64,000 bases of DNA from Adineta ricciae. Lineage: Eukaryota > Rotifera > Eurotatoria > Adinetida > Adinetidae. Under the pieces are notes generated by a model. The model was not told the origin of the DNA. It made no database searches and saw only the letters and a list, made by a program, of their open reading frames with translations. Positions 22,099 to 34,352 of this stretch are shown piece by piece (within the stretch, counting starts at the first letter, position 1; each line of letters begins with the position of its first letter). The stretch covers positions 1 through 64,000 of the forward strand of contig CAJNOJ010000001.1 of assembly GCA_905250025.1 (NCBI GenBank), in the 5' to 3' direction. The position numbers and the translations under genes are program-made.

Positions 22099-23048
22099 AA
22101 GGAAAAACAAATGAAAATCCCTTTTGAAATGTGTGTGCTTTAGTGTTTATAGATTAATTAGATAAGTGAATCAAACATTTCTCTCTCTCTCTCCTTCTCT
22201 CTAACATTTTTATTTTCGTTTCATACAATATGAATTCTATTTTTATGCGAGTTTTGTTCGTTTTTTTTTCGTGCGTCTTATTATTGGTGATGAAAATCGT
22301 GCATATTTTAATAAAAGATCCATTGAATTCTCTTTTCTGTAACACATTTCTAGAGTGTAGTTCTATCTTTTTCCCAAGAAATAAAGATTCGACAAAGAGT
22401 ACGTGTGCCTGAGACATTCATGGGCTTTAACCAACAATGGTAAAACGTAGGTAAAACTAAATTTCAAACGAAAAGAATCATCATGACTATGAATAATATG
22501 ATAAATCCCGTGACATATCAATGTCACATACATACTTACAAAGGGAGGAAAGAACGAGAAAGCGACGTTCGATTTTGTTGTGAATCAAAATCATTCTTTC
22601 GTTTTTTCCTACTGAAGTCATAGATTTTTTTTATCAGGATTGGATTTCAATATTTAACCGTGTAGCGCTTATCACGTATTAAAATGACTACGACTTACCT
22701 ATTCTCTCAAAGGAAATTTCCGAAAAAGCTACCAATCATTAAGAAACATCTATGACGATTTCAGATGGAAGAGATGTGTATCCCGATGGAATCATGTCTT
22801 TCTTTATTTCTTCCTATCATCAATCGCATCGTTCTAATACAGAATACACGTTTATAAACCCTTCTCTCGATAGAAAGTAAGGAAGGATAAGGCCAAAGTA
22901 CACAAACATGTACCGAAGTAGGGACAAATAGCATGCGAAAAAGATCGTCACAACATCTGTCACAGCAAAGGGAAATTACCAACTAGAGAGGGTATATACA
23001 CATGATAATGGGCGAAAACAAGCTTATTCCCATCACGAATATACAAAG
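22099..23048. other. Intergenic region
   Basis: Contains a (CT)n microsatellite near 22180-22203, probably in the 3' flank of the NPH3-type gene. No supported coding or RNA feature. Confidence 0.5.
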
Positions 23049-24724
23049 ATGGAACTACATCACAGAAGAAACGCCAACACTCAGAGTTCAAACGAAGCAC
23101 AGCCACCAGGTAAAACAACATTTCTTCTTAACTATACTTTTTATAGTACTTTTTTCTTTGTAGCAACAAACGATCAGCAGCCAAATCCGCCGCAAAATAA
23201 TTGGCTATTAAATAAAGCCTGTGATTTCGCCGTTGAACTATTCACAACGCTTCGGCCTTCATTGAAAACGATCATAATGTTGAAGTCTACCGGATTAATT
23301 TTTTCTATGGTGTGTCTATTTGTTAACAGACATTATGCATATGAAGCTTTTTGTAAACAACCCATTATTGATTCATCATTCACAAAAGAATTTTGTCAAT
23401 ATATTTTGGACGCAAATGGCACGGAAAATCAACCACCACTGAATCCAGCGATAGACCAAGGTCTTACATTATCAAAAGGCTTAGCAAATACTGATGTTTA
23501 TATCAGCAGCAAGTTGGGCGATGTGGAGTTGTCGTTCAGTGATTTAAAAGGAAGAATATCGTTCAGTGATTTGGATCAGATAGAAAAAAATGATTTCTAC
23601 GGGATGATTGAGCAAATCGTAGATTCAGCTCGGACAACTAAACGTGGGATACGCGGAATGTTAAGGGCACACAATAATGCTTTGGGTGGATTAGTGAAAT
23701 ACGCAAACAAGCTATACGCGCATCTTTCAGATAAAAGAACTATTGTGTCGCGATTGTGGCAGAAACCAGAACCAATAGAAGTGGCAATAGTTCCAGAGCA
23801 GTTTATAGCCGATTTGGATGAACTTATACATACTATAGGAATTGCTTACAATATGTCACAAAATACCGAGTCAAATTTAGGTAATGTAGTTTCATGGAAA
23901 AACATCATAGATTATTATTCGTGTCTTCAGAATCGAAAATATCCGAAAATGTAAACATCACCCTTTGCATACTTTTTTCTAAATTTGTATACAGCTTCCA
24001 ACTAGAAATTAGTCTTTAAATCGACTATGGGAATTAGTAACAGGACTTTCTCAGAGCGAGATCTTCTTATGCAGTTGCTCATTTGTTATGACTTTGTTGA
24101 GAAAAACTTCTCTAATACAAAAATCTTCCAACATAAGGAATATATGAGTTTTACGTTTTAACACCGAGGAGACTGCGCCAGAAAACTTTTTATTAACTAT
24201 TGACTTTTCGGCGGAGCGTAGATCTTTGCAAGCTCTGAGAAGTACAAAACGATGAGCTTACACTATAGTTGAATAAACAACTATTAAAACATGTTCTTTG
24301 AATTATTGTTTCAGAAAATCTCAGTGATAAAGTTTCACAGATAGAGATCATGACTGGAGAACTCCGCTGCGTCAAAGAAAAGAAAATAAAAGACCATGAC
24401 AATTATGGAATCTTAACGAAGCTGTATAGGAACACACTTGGTGATGGCGATATGAATAAAGATGTGCATAAAAAAAACATCGATTTCCTGCAAGGGTTTT
24501 CAAAATATAGAGAAGAAGCACAACGTCAGATTAAAGATGCCATCGACCGATTAAACACATTTGCACATACCATTCTATCAACAAGAGAAGCCGCTTCACG
24601 TTTGGACGCTGCACGAATACAACCACTGAATATACATTTAGATGATTTGAAGAATACTATCAAGGAGTTAGAAAAATACCACAAACATTTCGATCGGAAG
24701 CTAATCGAATCCAGTCAAGTATAA
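23049..24724 (+). CDS. Unrecognised single-pass membrane coiled-coil protein
   Basis: Three exons (23049-23109, 23164-23880, 24315-24724) give 395 residues. The N-terminal 55 residues are polar and rich in Asn/Gln/Pro. One membrane helix lies at about 57-78 (MLKSTGLIFSMVCLFVNRHYA), and the rest is helical and charged, with a duplicated phrase (VELSFSDLKGRISFSDLDQ) and heptad-like segments such as YREEAQRQIKDAIDRLNTFA and LDDLKNTIKELEKYHKHFD. I do not recognise the family. Orientation and location are open: a helix near the N-terminus followed by a long coiled coil suits a membrane-anchored scaffold. The 434-bp intron 2 is long for this region. Confidence 0.6.
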
Positions 24725-25236
24725 ACAGATCAATCAACAGAAACAGATTACTGGAGAAACTTTCTCTCGCTTTTCTCATTATTCATTAACCCTTACTTTT
24801 TGAGTTTTTCTTTCTACTATGGTTTGTTTGACACCTAAAAACACCCAAATAAATAGTTTTCAAAAATTCAGTTGAATCTGGAATAGCTGGTAATAAGAAC
24901 GCATAAAATAAGTCGACAGAGACCATCGAACATATGATGCATTATAGCGATTGCCGGGAAATTGTATGCAGAGCCAGTTTGAAACGAATTTCCTGGAAAA
25001 CGCTATAACCCATCAAATCGGTATTTTTGAAGAAAAGAATACGTTTTACGCAGTAATTCAACGGACTTTCGATCGAATCATGTTGAATAAAGCTTAGATC
25101 GCATGAAAATATCGATGCAATACAACAGAAAACACAATAAACATGATTTTTCAATGAGATAGGCACTGAATACAGTCTTTTTTGTTTAGTATAATACACG
25201 AAAGAAACAAAAACAAATAAACTAATTGCACAATTA
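24725..25236. other. Convergent intergenic region
   Basis: Lies between the 3' ends of the membrane coiled-coil gene and NCBP3. AATAAA occurs near 24849 for the + strand gene. No other feature seen. Confidence 0.4.
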
Positions 25237-26838
25237 TCATCGTTGACGTCGTTTTCTTTCCAGAATTTGTCTTGCATCAGTAACCGATGTAGTACCATCG
25301 TCATCATCATGACTAAAATAAAATCCATAATTCAAATAAACTCACCATTTAATCATATCTTACCTTCGATTTAATCGAGATGTTTCCTCTCGTCTATCTC
25401 TTGAATTTCTCGACACTGAATCCATCGTTACCGTAAAATGCGTTTTGCCTCTTCGTTTTTGATAATCATCATTGTTATCACCATCGTCATCATCCCGTGA
25501 TCGTCGCCGGTGTCGTTTCGATCGATGATTACCTTCGTCGTCGTCGTCATCTTCCTCTTTACTCGGCGAACCCTTTTTCGGCGGAAGGACAACAGTAAAT
25601 TTCACCTTTGCATCTGTTGTATTATTATCTTCAGTTACGTTTGATACTTCTTCAACGATGCTATTCGACGTAGACTTCGGATCACTTGATTTGACTACCG
25701 TAAAATCTCGAAAACGATTTGCCTTCATCGCATTCATTGCACGTTTTTTCGATCGAGATATGAGTCCGGTCATATTACTAGAGTTAAAAGGAGACGTTCG
25801 AAAAAGCGAACTCGAAAAACAGCTTTTCTTACTCATAGTTTGGATTTCCATGAGTTCGATAATATTCCGATTGATTTTCTGCTCCACGTACTTTTCGATC
25901 CTCCAACGTTGTATATCGAACATATAACTTAACCGTTGAGTCTGGTTTGTCTGCTAATGGAAAGTTACCTTCTCGCCAGTGGCCAGGCGGAAGTGCAATA
26001 TCCGCTGAGTTATTTTCACTATCGGTCATTTCCGACGCCTTTCGTTTGGATAATCGCATAGCGTGATCATAGTTTACTGGGCGGCGATGAGATATAGACG
26101 GTCCTGGTGCGCATTGTTTTGAGAGAACTTGAAGTGGAGTTAATGTATCATGCCAGAAAATATTGCAAGAATGATCGCTAATCCATTCGATTCCGATAGG
26201 TTGAAATTCTTCGAAACAATTGAAAATTTCTTGTGTACTCATGTTTTTCACACCACGAACGTAAAGAGATTCAGGACGAGAGATTCCACCTGGAGTTACC
26301 GATGTTCGAAAATCATCAGTAGTTAAATTTAAACTAAAATTCCAGAATATTCTGGTAAACGGACTGAAAAATGAATTGTTGATTACCTTTGCCAAACTTC
26401 ATTAGCACTTTCTTCCGTAAGTTCAATTGTCGCCAATTCATCTGCATTTGGTAATTCATAGTATTTATCGTCCTAAGTCAAATGGAAAATATTGATTTTC
26501 AGAGCAAAGGAAAAGTTTCGAAACATACGACGGGTATTGCTTCAACATGATGATTGTTAGGTCCATCTCGAATATAAACTTTCATTTTCTAAACGAATTC
26601 AAGTTAATAGATTTCAGTTGACACAAATCGAACAAACCTCAATGACAAGTAATGATGGTACTTCTTCCCTTTTCTTTGCTTCTTCTTTTTCCTCGGATTG
26701 TTCAGCAACATCTGTCGGTACTTGTAGCAATTGTTGTTCTTCTTCCAGATTCAAATTCGTTTCATCCGTGTCCATCAACTGTATTTCATCGTTATCATAG
26801 GCGTCTAATTGAGGATTAGCAAGAATATCTGCCGACAT
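25237..26838 (-). CDS. NCBP3: NCBP3, nuclear cap-binding protein subunit 3
   Basis: Six exons on the minus strand (26638-26838, 26529-26588, 26387-26472, 25833-26351, 25364-25777, 25237-25312) give 451 residues. The diagnostic RRM-like block reads ESLYVRGVKNMSTQEIFNCF then IEWISDHSCNIFWHD, matching vertebrate NCBP3 (MSTQDVFSYF, IEWLDDTSCNVVW). A second block LYVRYTTLEDRKVRGAENQS, EYYRTHGNPNYD matches the conserved region after it. The N-terminus is acidic and the C-terminus Lys/Arg/Asp-rich with RSKRHRRRSR. NCBP3 binds capped RNA with NCBP1 and supports mRNA export. The gene starts 48 bp downstream of the CIAO3 stop, with a splice-acceptor-like tract in between. Confidence 0.9.
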
Positions 26839-26886
26839 ATTACTGATTTATCTGAAATAAATAAATGAATACAATCAAAAACAAAA
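26839..26886 (-). promoter_or_regulatory. Intercistronic spacer with splice acceptor, possible trans-splice site
   Basis: Read on the minus strand, the 48 bases between the CIAO3 stop and NCBP3 ATG hold TTTATTTATTTCAG 13 bases before the ATG. Such a short gap leaves little room for a promoter. In lineages with spliced-leader trans-splicing this is the layout of genes in one polycistronic transcript. No leader RNA gene was seen in the window. Confidence 0.45.
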
Positions 26887-28616
26887 TCACCATTTCAAAC
26901 TAAAACCATTCGATGAAGATTTTTCAATCGCACGATAATTCGTATACAACGGAATGGAATTCTCTTCATCAATTCTCAAGTCTAACGGGTGATCTAGATG
27001 TGGTAATGATTCGTATGTACGTCGAACATCATCAAGAGTGACGTCGGTACTGCGGATTTGTCCACCACCATTGACGCATCCAGACGGACATGCCATGATC
27101 TCGACAAAATCGTATTCGCATTTATTTCGTTTCAGTTTTTGGACAATGTTCTGGATATTTCGAAAGCCATACGCGTAAGCAAAACGAAGTTGAACCTGCC
27201 CATCGACTGTTAGAACTGTTTCACGGAAATCTTGATTACTAAAACAAGACAAAGGTGAATCAATAGTTATATATTTTAAACACTTACCGTGTGACTTTGA
27301 ATTCTAACGATTTATCATCCATGTCGATATGAAATAAGTCTTTTGCAGCTGAACGAAAAACATAATCAAGATAACCACCTGATCCGCTGCCGCGATGTGT
27401 AAGAATCATTTGGTCATTCTCATCTTTCATTGTATACCTATTCAGACCAAATAATAAAAGAAAGAAAACGATAACTAACTCACGGTTTATCATAATCAAG
27501 TTCTGATGAACATTCTGGATCAAACTGCTCTTCTACTAACCATTTCTCGAATTCACCTGGAAAAAAGAACATGCAAAATTCTCGCTCAATGCAAATGAAG
27601 TCCTACCAGTTGATATAACACAATCAATATCGTACTGTTGTCGTTGTTCATTATAAAAGTCTTGTCGTGATGCTTCAAGTTTTTTATCATAACAAGGTTG
27701 AACTGATATATGATAAATATTTTCATTTGGATTATTTTTTACTAATGAACCGAGAATTTGTTGTGGAGATTTAACTCGACTGATGTACGGAATGATGTAT
27801 TCGCCTTGAGTTTTCTCAGCATAACATATCCAACCTGGACATTCAGAAGTGAGTAAAGGTAGATTTTGACGATTATTTTGAAATCTTTGTAAAAATTCGT
27901 TTTTGATTTCAATCAGAGCCGAATTTCTTGCATAGGCAACATCATAAACATGATCAATTCCTAATCTACGCAGTCATAATGAAGGTAAATTACAAAATTA
28001 AGTGCAATATTCGTACTTTGTTTTCAGGAACGATGTTACACGTCGAGCACAGGTCAATCCGTCTAATTTGTATCTAACTGCCAGCGATGACAGGCTTTGC
28101 GGTGAAATGGAAAGTACAATTTGTTTTTTATTCGGATCCTAAAAAAGAGAAAACAATGAAGAAAGTCTACATTAGAACAGAAAACATGCATTTTTATCGA
28201 GCGATTGAACAAGTTTAATTGTACGTTGTGCTTCACGATAATCTTGCTGATCAATGAGGATACTTTCAGCTGATGTGATACATCCACTACATGCTAAACA
28301 ATCATTCAATGTGATTTTTGCTACTTTTGGTGTCGATTCTGCTTCAGTTTTCTATAAAAAGGTCAACAATCAATGAATGAAATCGAAAGACAAGATACGA
28401 TGTTTACATCGGATTTCTTTGTGCGCAATTTGATTAAACCATCATCCGAATTATCTGCAATATTTGTTTGCATCGGTATTATACATTGCTAAAAAGATCG
28501 ATGTACAAAAAGCAATGAAAAGCTTGAATAAATAATAGAGAAAATACTTGTGAAGGTCCAATAAAATCATCTAGATCAGTTAATTGAAGAGCACCAGAAA
28601 AGTTTTTCGTAATCAT
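26887..28616 (-). CDS. CIAO3: CIAO3/NARFL (Nar1), cytosolic iron-sulfur assembly factor
   Basis: Eight exons on the minus strand (28548-28616, 28408-28488, 28190-28351, 28017-28138, 27607-27965, 27484-27556, 27288-27437, 26887-27238) give 455 residues. It follows animal NARFL closely: [18 protein letters not shown] at the start, [16 protein letters not shown] (ferredoxin-like cluster cysteines, about 66-80), [48 protein letters not shown] and [15 protein letters not shown] (H-cluster-like site). The C-terminal Trp (SLKW) is the signal recognised by the CIA targeting complex. It passes 4Fe-4S clusters to cytosolic and nuclear proteins. All key cysteines seen are present. Intron 3 only works as a GC-AG intron, because the nearest GT donor gives a stop. 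Confidence 0.93.
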
Positions 28617-28846
28617 CACTGACTAATAATGAAATATTTCAATTAAGTACGATGTGACTGACAGACAACGAGTATTCTTCGCACTCGCTTCACGATTGGT
28701 GAACATAACATTGATTGTAGATGGCGCACTTGACAAAACATGAAAATTTATTCTCATAGTTGAGAAAAGAAAAAGCTGAATTTATATTTCAAAAGTTATA
28801 AAAGAGTTTAGATATATATGAAGAAGCAAAAAAGTTTTCGTGAAGA
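28617..28846 (-). other. Spacer between APP1-type gene and CIAO3
   Basis: 230 bp. A minus-strand TTTCATTATTAG acceptor-like tract stands six bases before the CIAO3 ATG, as in the CIAO3-NCBP3 spacer. There is an open frame upstream (MRINFHVLSSAPSTINVMFT) but no way to tell whether it is used. Confidence 0.35.
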
Positions 28847-30241
28847 TTATTTGGGATTTGATTTAGGTTTCTTTGATGGTGTCTTTGTTGTGGGTTGTGG
28901 AGCAGATGGCGGAGCATCCAAATTTTTGGGTAAATCTCGAACAGGATCTCGAAAAATCATCCATTTTTCTCTTGGAACATCTTTGAATGCTTTGAGAAAA
29001 CGATCGTCATCATCTTTCTCGTTTTTAACAGCACGAATGAAAATGCGACGGACACGTTTAGGATACATTCTTGCGACATTACCATAAATCTCCGGATCTC
29101 GTTCGCCCGAATCTCCAACTAATACTAATTGACGTAAGCTATTGAACACAAAATAACGTAAATGGTTGATTTTATGCATTTTTGTATCTAAATTCAATGT
29201 CATCTACAAGTGTGTGCTTATCAAAGTCGAAAAAGTTACTTACCAACAGAGTGAACGAAATTGTAAATTGATGTCGAAGCCCAACGAAAGTGTCTGTGAA
29301 ATCCGAAATCATTACAAAAGTAATCGAGTAGATTTTCTTACCGCATATGAAAAGTTCCATCAGGAAACTTGTGATCATCAATGAAATCCTTCGTAATCGT
29401 ATACAATTGATCTGGCATGGCACTTAGATAATGAAATGAGCAATTGTATCTGTTTTGCCATCCTCGATAAACTTCCGGCATTCCTTTTATCAAACGAAAG
29501 TATCGGTATTAGAATCGTGAATAAAGAAAGCATCATTTTACCTTCAACAACACGAAATCCGTGAATGAATGTATTTGCGACTAACCGAACTTTATCTAAA
29601 ACTTCACTAATTTTAATCGTATCGTCAATATCCGAAATGACTGACAATCCATTCCGTTCCAACAAATGAATTTTTCCTTCCCACAAGTCTGCATTATCTC
29701 CGATTGCTTTATATGTCACAATTTGATTATTTTTCGAAGCTCGTTTTAATTCTTGCACATCTTCATTCGGAATAATAAATGACGTTCGAAATTGTCCTTC
29801 ACCATCTGTTTTCGTTGTGTAATTATGTTTTGTTCCGATCATAATATGAATTTTTTCATGTGTTTCATCTTGAACCATAAATGGTTTTAATCGATCACGT
29901 TGAAATGTATCATTATAGTAAACAGCCTGTTCGGTACTGGCGACTAAACGCGCAATACGTTGTGCCATCGCCGATGATGATTCACCAAGAAATTTATTCT
30001 TTTTCGATGTTTGAAAACGCCAACCATGTAAATTCAAACGCCAATCTCCTTCCTTACGTTGAAAACCAACGTTAGGAAACAGCATCATTTCTTCATGATC
30101 GTAACGGGTCACATCGAGACCTAAGTTCTGTGATGCAACTTTCTTGATTTTATCCTGCAGTTTATGAATTAATTGACCTTCATTCAGATGGATCAATCCC
30201 AAGCACAAGCATAAAACGAATACCGATGGAATCGTCATCAT
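28847..30241 (-). CDS. Secreted APP1-type (DUF2183) phosphatase
   Basis: Four exons (29542-30241, 29342-29483, 29244-29293, 28847-29187) give 410 residues. Residues 1-22 are a signal peptide (MMTIPSVFVLCLCLGLIHLN). A beta-rich N-terminal part (RRDWRL-like GDWRLNLHGW) precedes the catalytic domain, marked by GLSVISDIDDTIKISEV (DxDxT motif of HAD-type phosphatases), PEVYRGW, FHYLSAMPDQLY and LVLVGDSGERDPEIY (second HAD acidic motif). Yeast App1 is a phosphatidate phosphatase of actin patches; secreted relatives occur in several invertebrates. The C-terminus is Pro/Lys/Thr-rich. All motif residues are present, so activity is likely. It heads a same-strand run with CIAO3 and NCBP3. Confidence 0.88.
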
Positions 30242-30424
30242 GGTTCTCGACGCACAAATGCAAAATGATAGAAGATCTACTCAGGACATATATTCTTTCG
30301 CTATCAGATATACAGAAAATATCAGTCTGTCATATCAGCAATTAGTTTATCTAAAGGGCACTCTCGTAGAAAGACAACAAATGTAACATTGACGCATGTC
30401 ATCTGCTGATTTGGATTTGTCACA

Positions 30425-30540
30425 TTTCCATAACTGGAATGTCGATAACCTTCGCAGTAGAAAGTCAAATAACGAACGAGCCTTTTCTTTTTCCTACAAA
30501 GTGAAAACATACAAAAATTCTTTTGTTGATATTTTTTCAT
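30425..30540 (+). repeat. Duplicated block R2, copy 1
   Basis: Matches 34500-34612 in direct orientation: CATAACTGGAATGTCGATAA, CTTTCGCAGTAGAAA-like, CAAATAACGA.CGAGCCTTTT and AAAAATTCTTTTGTTG. The second copy is the 3' flank of the ARF-like gene. On the minus strand this copy is open (MKKYQQKNFCMFSLC...), likely by chance. Confidence 0.7.
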
Positions 30541-31271
30541 TCAACGAAATATTGAGGGTGTGAGTGAGGATATGGGTACGACTGAAAATTTATGATTGGA
30601 ATGGATGGAGCAAATGTCTGAACTAATAAATCTCACCTTTCATATATATCAAATAAATTTTCGTCGTTCATTGTGACGAAAAAATAGTCAAATGTTGAAT
30701 ATTTTGACATAGGAATGTTCAGCTTAAAAAGTTCTACAAGATTCTTTTCAGTTCAAACATGAAGTTGCACAAAATTTTTCAAGAAAACATGTGAAAAATC
30801 ACGAAAAAGGCGACTATAGCAGGTTTTTAGTGTGTTTCGCGTATCCGGCTAAAGCCAATGTAGCGCGCGGAAAAATAGCACATCTTGTAGAGCATTTTTT
30901 TCTGTATCAAATTGCCTATGTGGCTCCTTTCGTTTATTTCGATTTTACTGCAAAATTTTCTCGAAACCAGAGAAGGTCACCGAATCAGCTGGCAATGCTC
31001 TTCTTTTTGTTTAGATTACTTTTTGAATAAATCCTCTTTCATATTAATAATAATAGGGAAATAAAGCATGTTTTGCTGTGTGTAAAATCCAATTCTTTGA
31101 AAAGGATTGTGGCGAATTTGTTTTTACAAGAAATTCAATCGTTCCTTTAAAAGTTCGATATTGTACATGCCATTAAATCTCGATTAAAACTAAAGAAATA
31201 TCATTCAGTTCACGTTTAATATTTGATTGTATTGAGAATATAAAGAACTTCTGATGATGTTCAATAGCAAT

Positions 31272-31405
31272 TAAAAAAATATCAACTTTGAAAATTCCAC
31301 ATGTTAGAAAACAATAGAAAATAGAAATATCAATATGTTTAAAATATCTGTTTTTTTCTCTAGTGTACAACAGAGGATAACCATTCGAGTTGTATCGCTT
31401 TATTG
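31272..31405 (+). repeat. Duplicated block R3, copy 1
   Basis: Matches 33639-33776 in direct orientation, sharing TATCAA.TTTGAAAAT, CAATATGTTT.AAATAT, TCTGTTTTT and GGTAACCATT/GGATAACCATT then GAGTTG.ATC.CTTTA. About 80 percent similar by eye. Confidence 0.65.
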
Positions 31406-31859
31406 AGATCGTTATCATCGTCCTCACGATGGAGTCAATGATAACAGGTCTTTTGTCAGCATACACAACAGAACTTGATAATAAAGTAAAAATAAACACC
31501 TAAATCAATAAATTCACCATATTTAACTATTTTCAAACGACCTAGTTAGATTGTTAATAAAGATAAAAAATACTTACTCATCGACGGGTACCTGTTCGCT
31601 TATTTGCTATATAAAAACTAATCATAGTTGAGAAATAGTATTAAATAAAGAAACATATGTGAGTCATAGATGGAAGCAGACAAGTTAAAATATGTATAGA
31701 TATGAAACGTATATAATAATGATGATTCAATCCTTATTCATCGTATAACTTTCATAAATGCGTTTACTATAACTAAATAAATATTGATAAGAAAATTCAA
31801 GTATATAAAAACTTTTTTTATTACCAAATTTTCTACACACACACACACAATTGAAAATC

Positions 31860-33210
31860 ATGGGAACGTCAATATCTACTGCAAATGGTTTCAAACATTT
31901 TAATCAAAAACTGTATTCAACCATTAATCAAACTCAAGCTGGTGACAACATATTCCTTTCGCCATCAAGTATTGCTTTAGCTATGTCAATGTGTACTATT
32001 GGTGCTCGACATGAAACATTAAATCAAATGCTAAATACACTTGGATTCACATCGAAAGAAGAATTAATTAAATCATCTGAACAAATTCTTCGTATCTTCA
32101 ATTTAGTTGATGAAGATCGGCAAATTCAACTGAAATTAGCCAATCGTCTTTATGCTCAGAAAGACTATGAAATTCAAGAAGAATTTTTACAAATTATTCA
32201 GAAATCTTTTTCAGCCGATATGAAACTTGAAGATTTTACGAACAAAAATGAGCAAATTGTTCAAACAATCAATGCTTGGGTTGAAGATCAAACAAATCAA
32301 TTAATAAAAAATCTCCTCTCACCAAGTGATATTCAAGCAGAAATACGATTAATTCTCATCAATTGTATTTATTTCAAAGTATGAAACACATTTTCACTAA
32401 AAAAATATTCATTTTGTTTGTCTTTTATCTTTTAGGGTATATGGGTCAAACAATTCAATGAACGTGAAACTAATCATAATGCCAAGTTTCATGAAATTAA
32501 TGGTACGATTTCAAAAATTAGTTTAATGTATCAATATGGGAAATTCGCTTATAAAGAAAATAAATCTTTACGTATTCAAATTGTTCATATTCCGTATAAA
32601 AGTAACAACCAACATGTTCAATTTGTTTTCACAATAGTTTTACCAAATGAAAGTGTTTTATTATCAGAAATTGAAGAAAAGTTTTCATCGAAAGAAAATT
32701 TTTTAGAAGATATGCTTGATCAACGAAATACAACATCACAAGAATTATTGTTGTACATACCAAAATTTAAAATGGAATTTTCATGTGAATTAAAAAATGT
32801 TCTAGAACAACTTGGAATGAGAAATGCATTTGATGAAAATAAAGCAGATTTTAATGATATTGTTAAGGAACAAGATGATCAATTTCGTTTATTTATTAGT
32901 AAAGTACAGTAAAAAGTTTGTTAGACAAACTTTTCTATTTGATGATTTTAGGTTGTTCATAAAGCATTCATTGATGTTAATGAACAAGGTAAGAATCTAA
33001 GCATAGAAATGAAATGAAAAATTGTCAATGTGTTTTATAGGAACCGAAGCGGCTGCAGCTACAGCTGTCTTAGCAGTGACAAAAGGAATTGGACGACGCA
33101 AACCACAGCCAATTTTGTTTCGAGCTGATCGTCCATTTTTGTTCTATATTCGAGAAGTTCGACAAAATCTTACATTATTTACCGGCAAATTTCTTACCGG
33201 TGCTAATTGA
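31860..33210 (+). CDS. Serpin, intracellular type, predicted P1 lysine
   Basis: Four exons (31860-32378, 32436-32903, 32952-32988, 33041-33210) give 397 residues, the usual serpin length. Family motifs: NIFLSPSSIALAMSMCTIGA, LANRLYAQKDYEIQEEFL, LINCIYFKGIWVKQFNE, HKAFIDVNEQGTEAAAATAV (hinge) and LFRADRPFLFYIRE (C-terminal signature). The hinge is of the inhibitory kind with small residues. Counting from the P17 Glu, P1 falls on Lys (AVTK|GIG), which suggests a trypsin-like target. The ATG at 31860 gives MGTSISTANGFKHF with no signal peptide, like cytosolic clade-B serpins. All exon joins use consensus sites. Likely functional protease inhibitor. Confidence 0.93.
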
Positions 33211-33638
33211 TCATCTTAATCTGTCGAATAACTAACATAATAACTGTATAATTCAATCAGATCATTTTCGTTTCAATTTTTTCTAAGTTTGTTATTGAAG
33301 TATAGAACACCGTCAATCGTAGTACACATTGGTATATTAATCCATTGATTTTGGATAATCAGTACTCTTCATCATTTTCGCTGCAATTCAAAACATTGAG
33401 TACTCGATCGCCAACACGATTTATTAAACGATAGAGACATCTGATTTCGATTGCAGTTGTTCTGACAGTTATATAGATCCGGAGTTTGAATTACTATCAT
33501 TTTGAATCGAATAAAACTAATTCTATCAGTTGCATCGAGATTGATTTGATTGAAAAATTGATCGTTTGAAGATTGGCATTGTTATTAAAAGCGTAGTGTA
33601 CCACCAGAAAATTTATAACCATCTTGTAAATTAAGTTA

Positions 33639-33776
33639 ATAAAAAATATCAATTTTGAAAATCTGACGTGTTAAAAACCTGTACAGAAAATAGTGATGCC
33701 AATATGTTTGAAATATTTCTGTTTTTCCCACTGTGTATACTAGAGGGTAACCATTTTGAGTTGCATCTCTTTACGA
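33639..33776 (+). repeat. Duplicated block R3, copy 2
   Basis: Partner of 31272-31405, on the downstream side of the serpin gene. Confidence 0.65.
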
Positions 33777-34134
33777 AAAAGAATTCTCCTAACATTTTTC
33801 TTGTTTCCTAGAATTTACTCCCAACTTGAGATCCTTGTCACCATCCCACTCTCAAGATTTTCTTTTCCATCTCCAACAATAATTATTACGCGTTCTCTCG
33901 AATCACTTACAATCAACTCATTAAACTTATACAATTGATTAATATTATTTCTTTTGCATCTTTCAACCATTTTCATCATGTCCATATTAGAAATAGGTAT
34001 TTATTCATTGCGGAATTCCGACAGACAATGTCCACAATGAGAATATGTTCCCCAAGTAACTTTGAAACGCAAAACAAATGCGTTTATAAGGAAAAACAAT
34101 CTCACATGGATCCGTTTCTCTTTTAATTTTTGCT

Positions 34135-34352
34135 CCGTGTACCTCTAATTCTTTTTCATAAATCTTCATTTGCTTCACATTCTCATGTCTGTTTTCAAAT
34201 TGCATTAAATTTTCTCTCTTCTGATTTAAAATTTCATGAGCTGTTATAATTTGTTTATTGAAATCATATTGCATTACAACAAAGCGACTTTTATATAATA
34301 TAGTAGTTGCACTACATTGAATACCGTCATTATCAACCTTGATAGTCATCAT
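34135..34352 (-). CDS. Possible exon of an unknown protein
   Basis: A minus-strand ATG opens MMTIKVDNDGIQCSATTILY and continues charged and helical (FENRHENVKQMKIYEKELEV, AKIKRE) until a consensus GTGAGA donor near 34100. It has protein-like composition but no recognised family, and no downstream exon could be found. It lies within a stretch of repeats, so it may be a relic. Confidence 0.22.

Larger units (their letters stand above)
30242..31859. other. Intergenic region with two duplicated blocks
   Basis: Contains repeat blocks 30425-30540 and 31272-31405, whose partners lie on the other side of the serpin gene. Otherwise AT-rich with no supported gene. A (CA)n run precedes the serpin start. 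Confidence 0.5.

Noticed and set aside
22425-22455. Resemblance of GGGCTTTAACCAACAATGGT to the Tc1/mariner end
   Set aside because: Only one short block matches and the flanking order is lost; no better than chance in AT-rich DNA.
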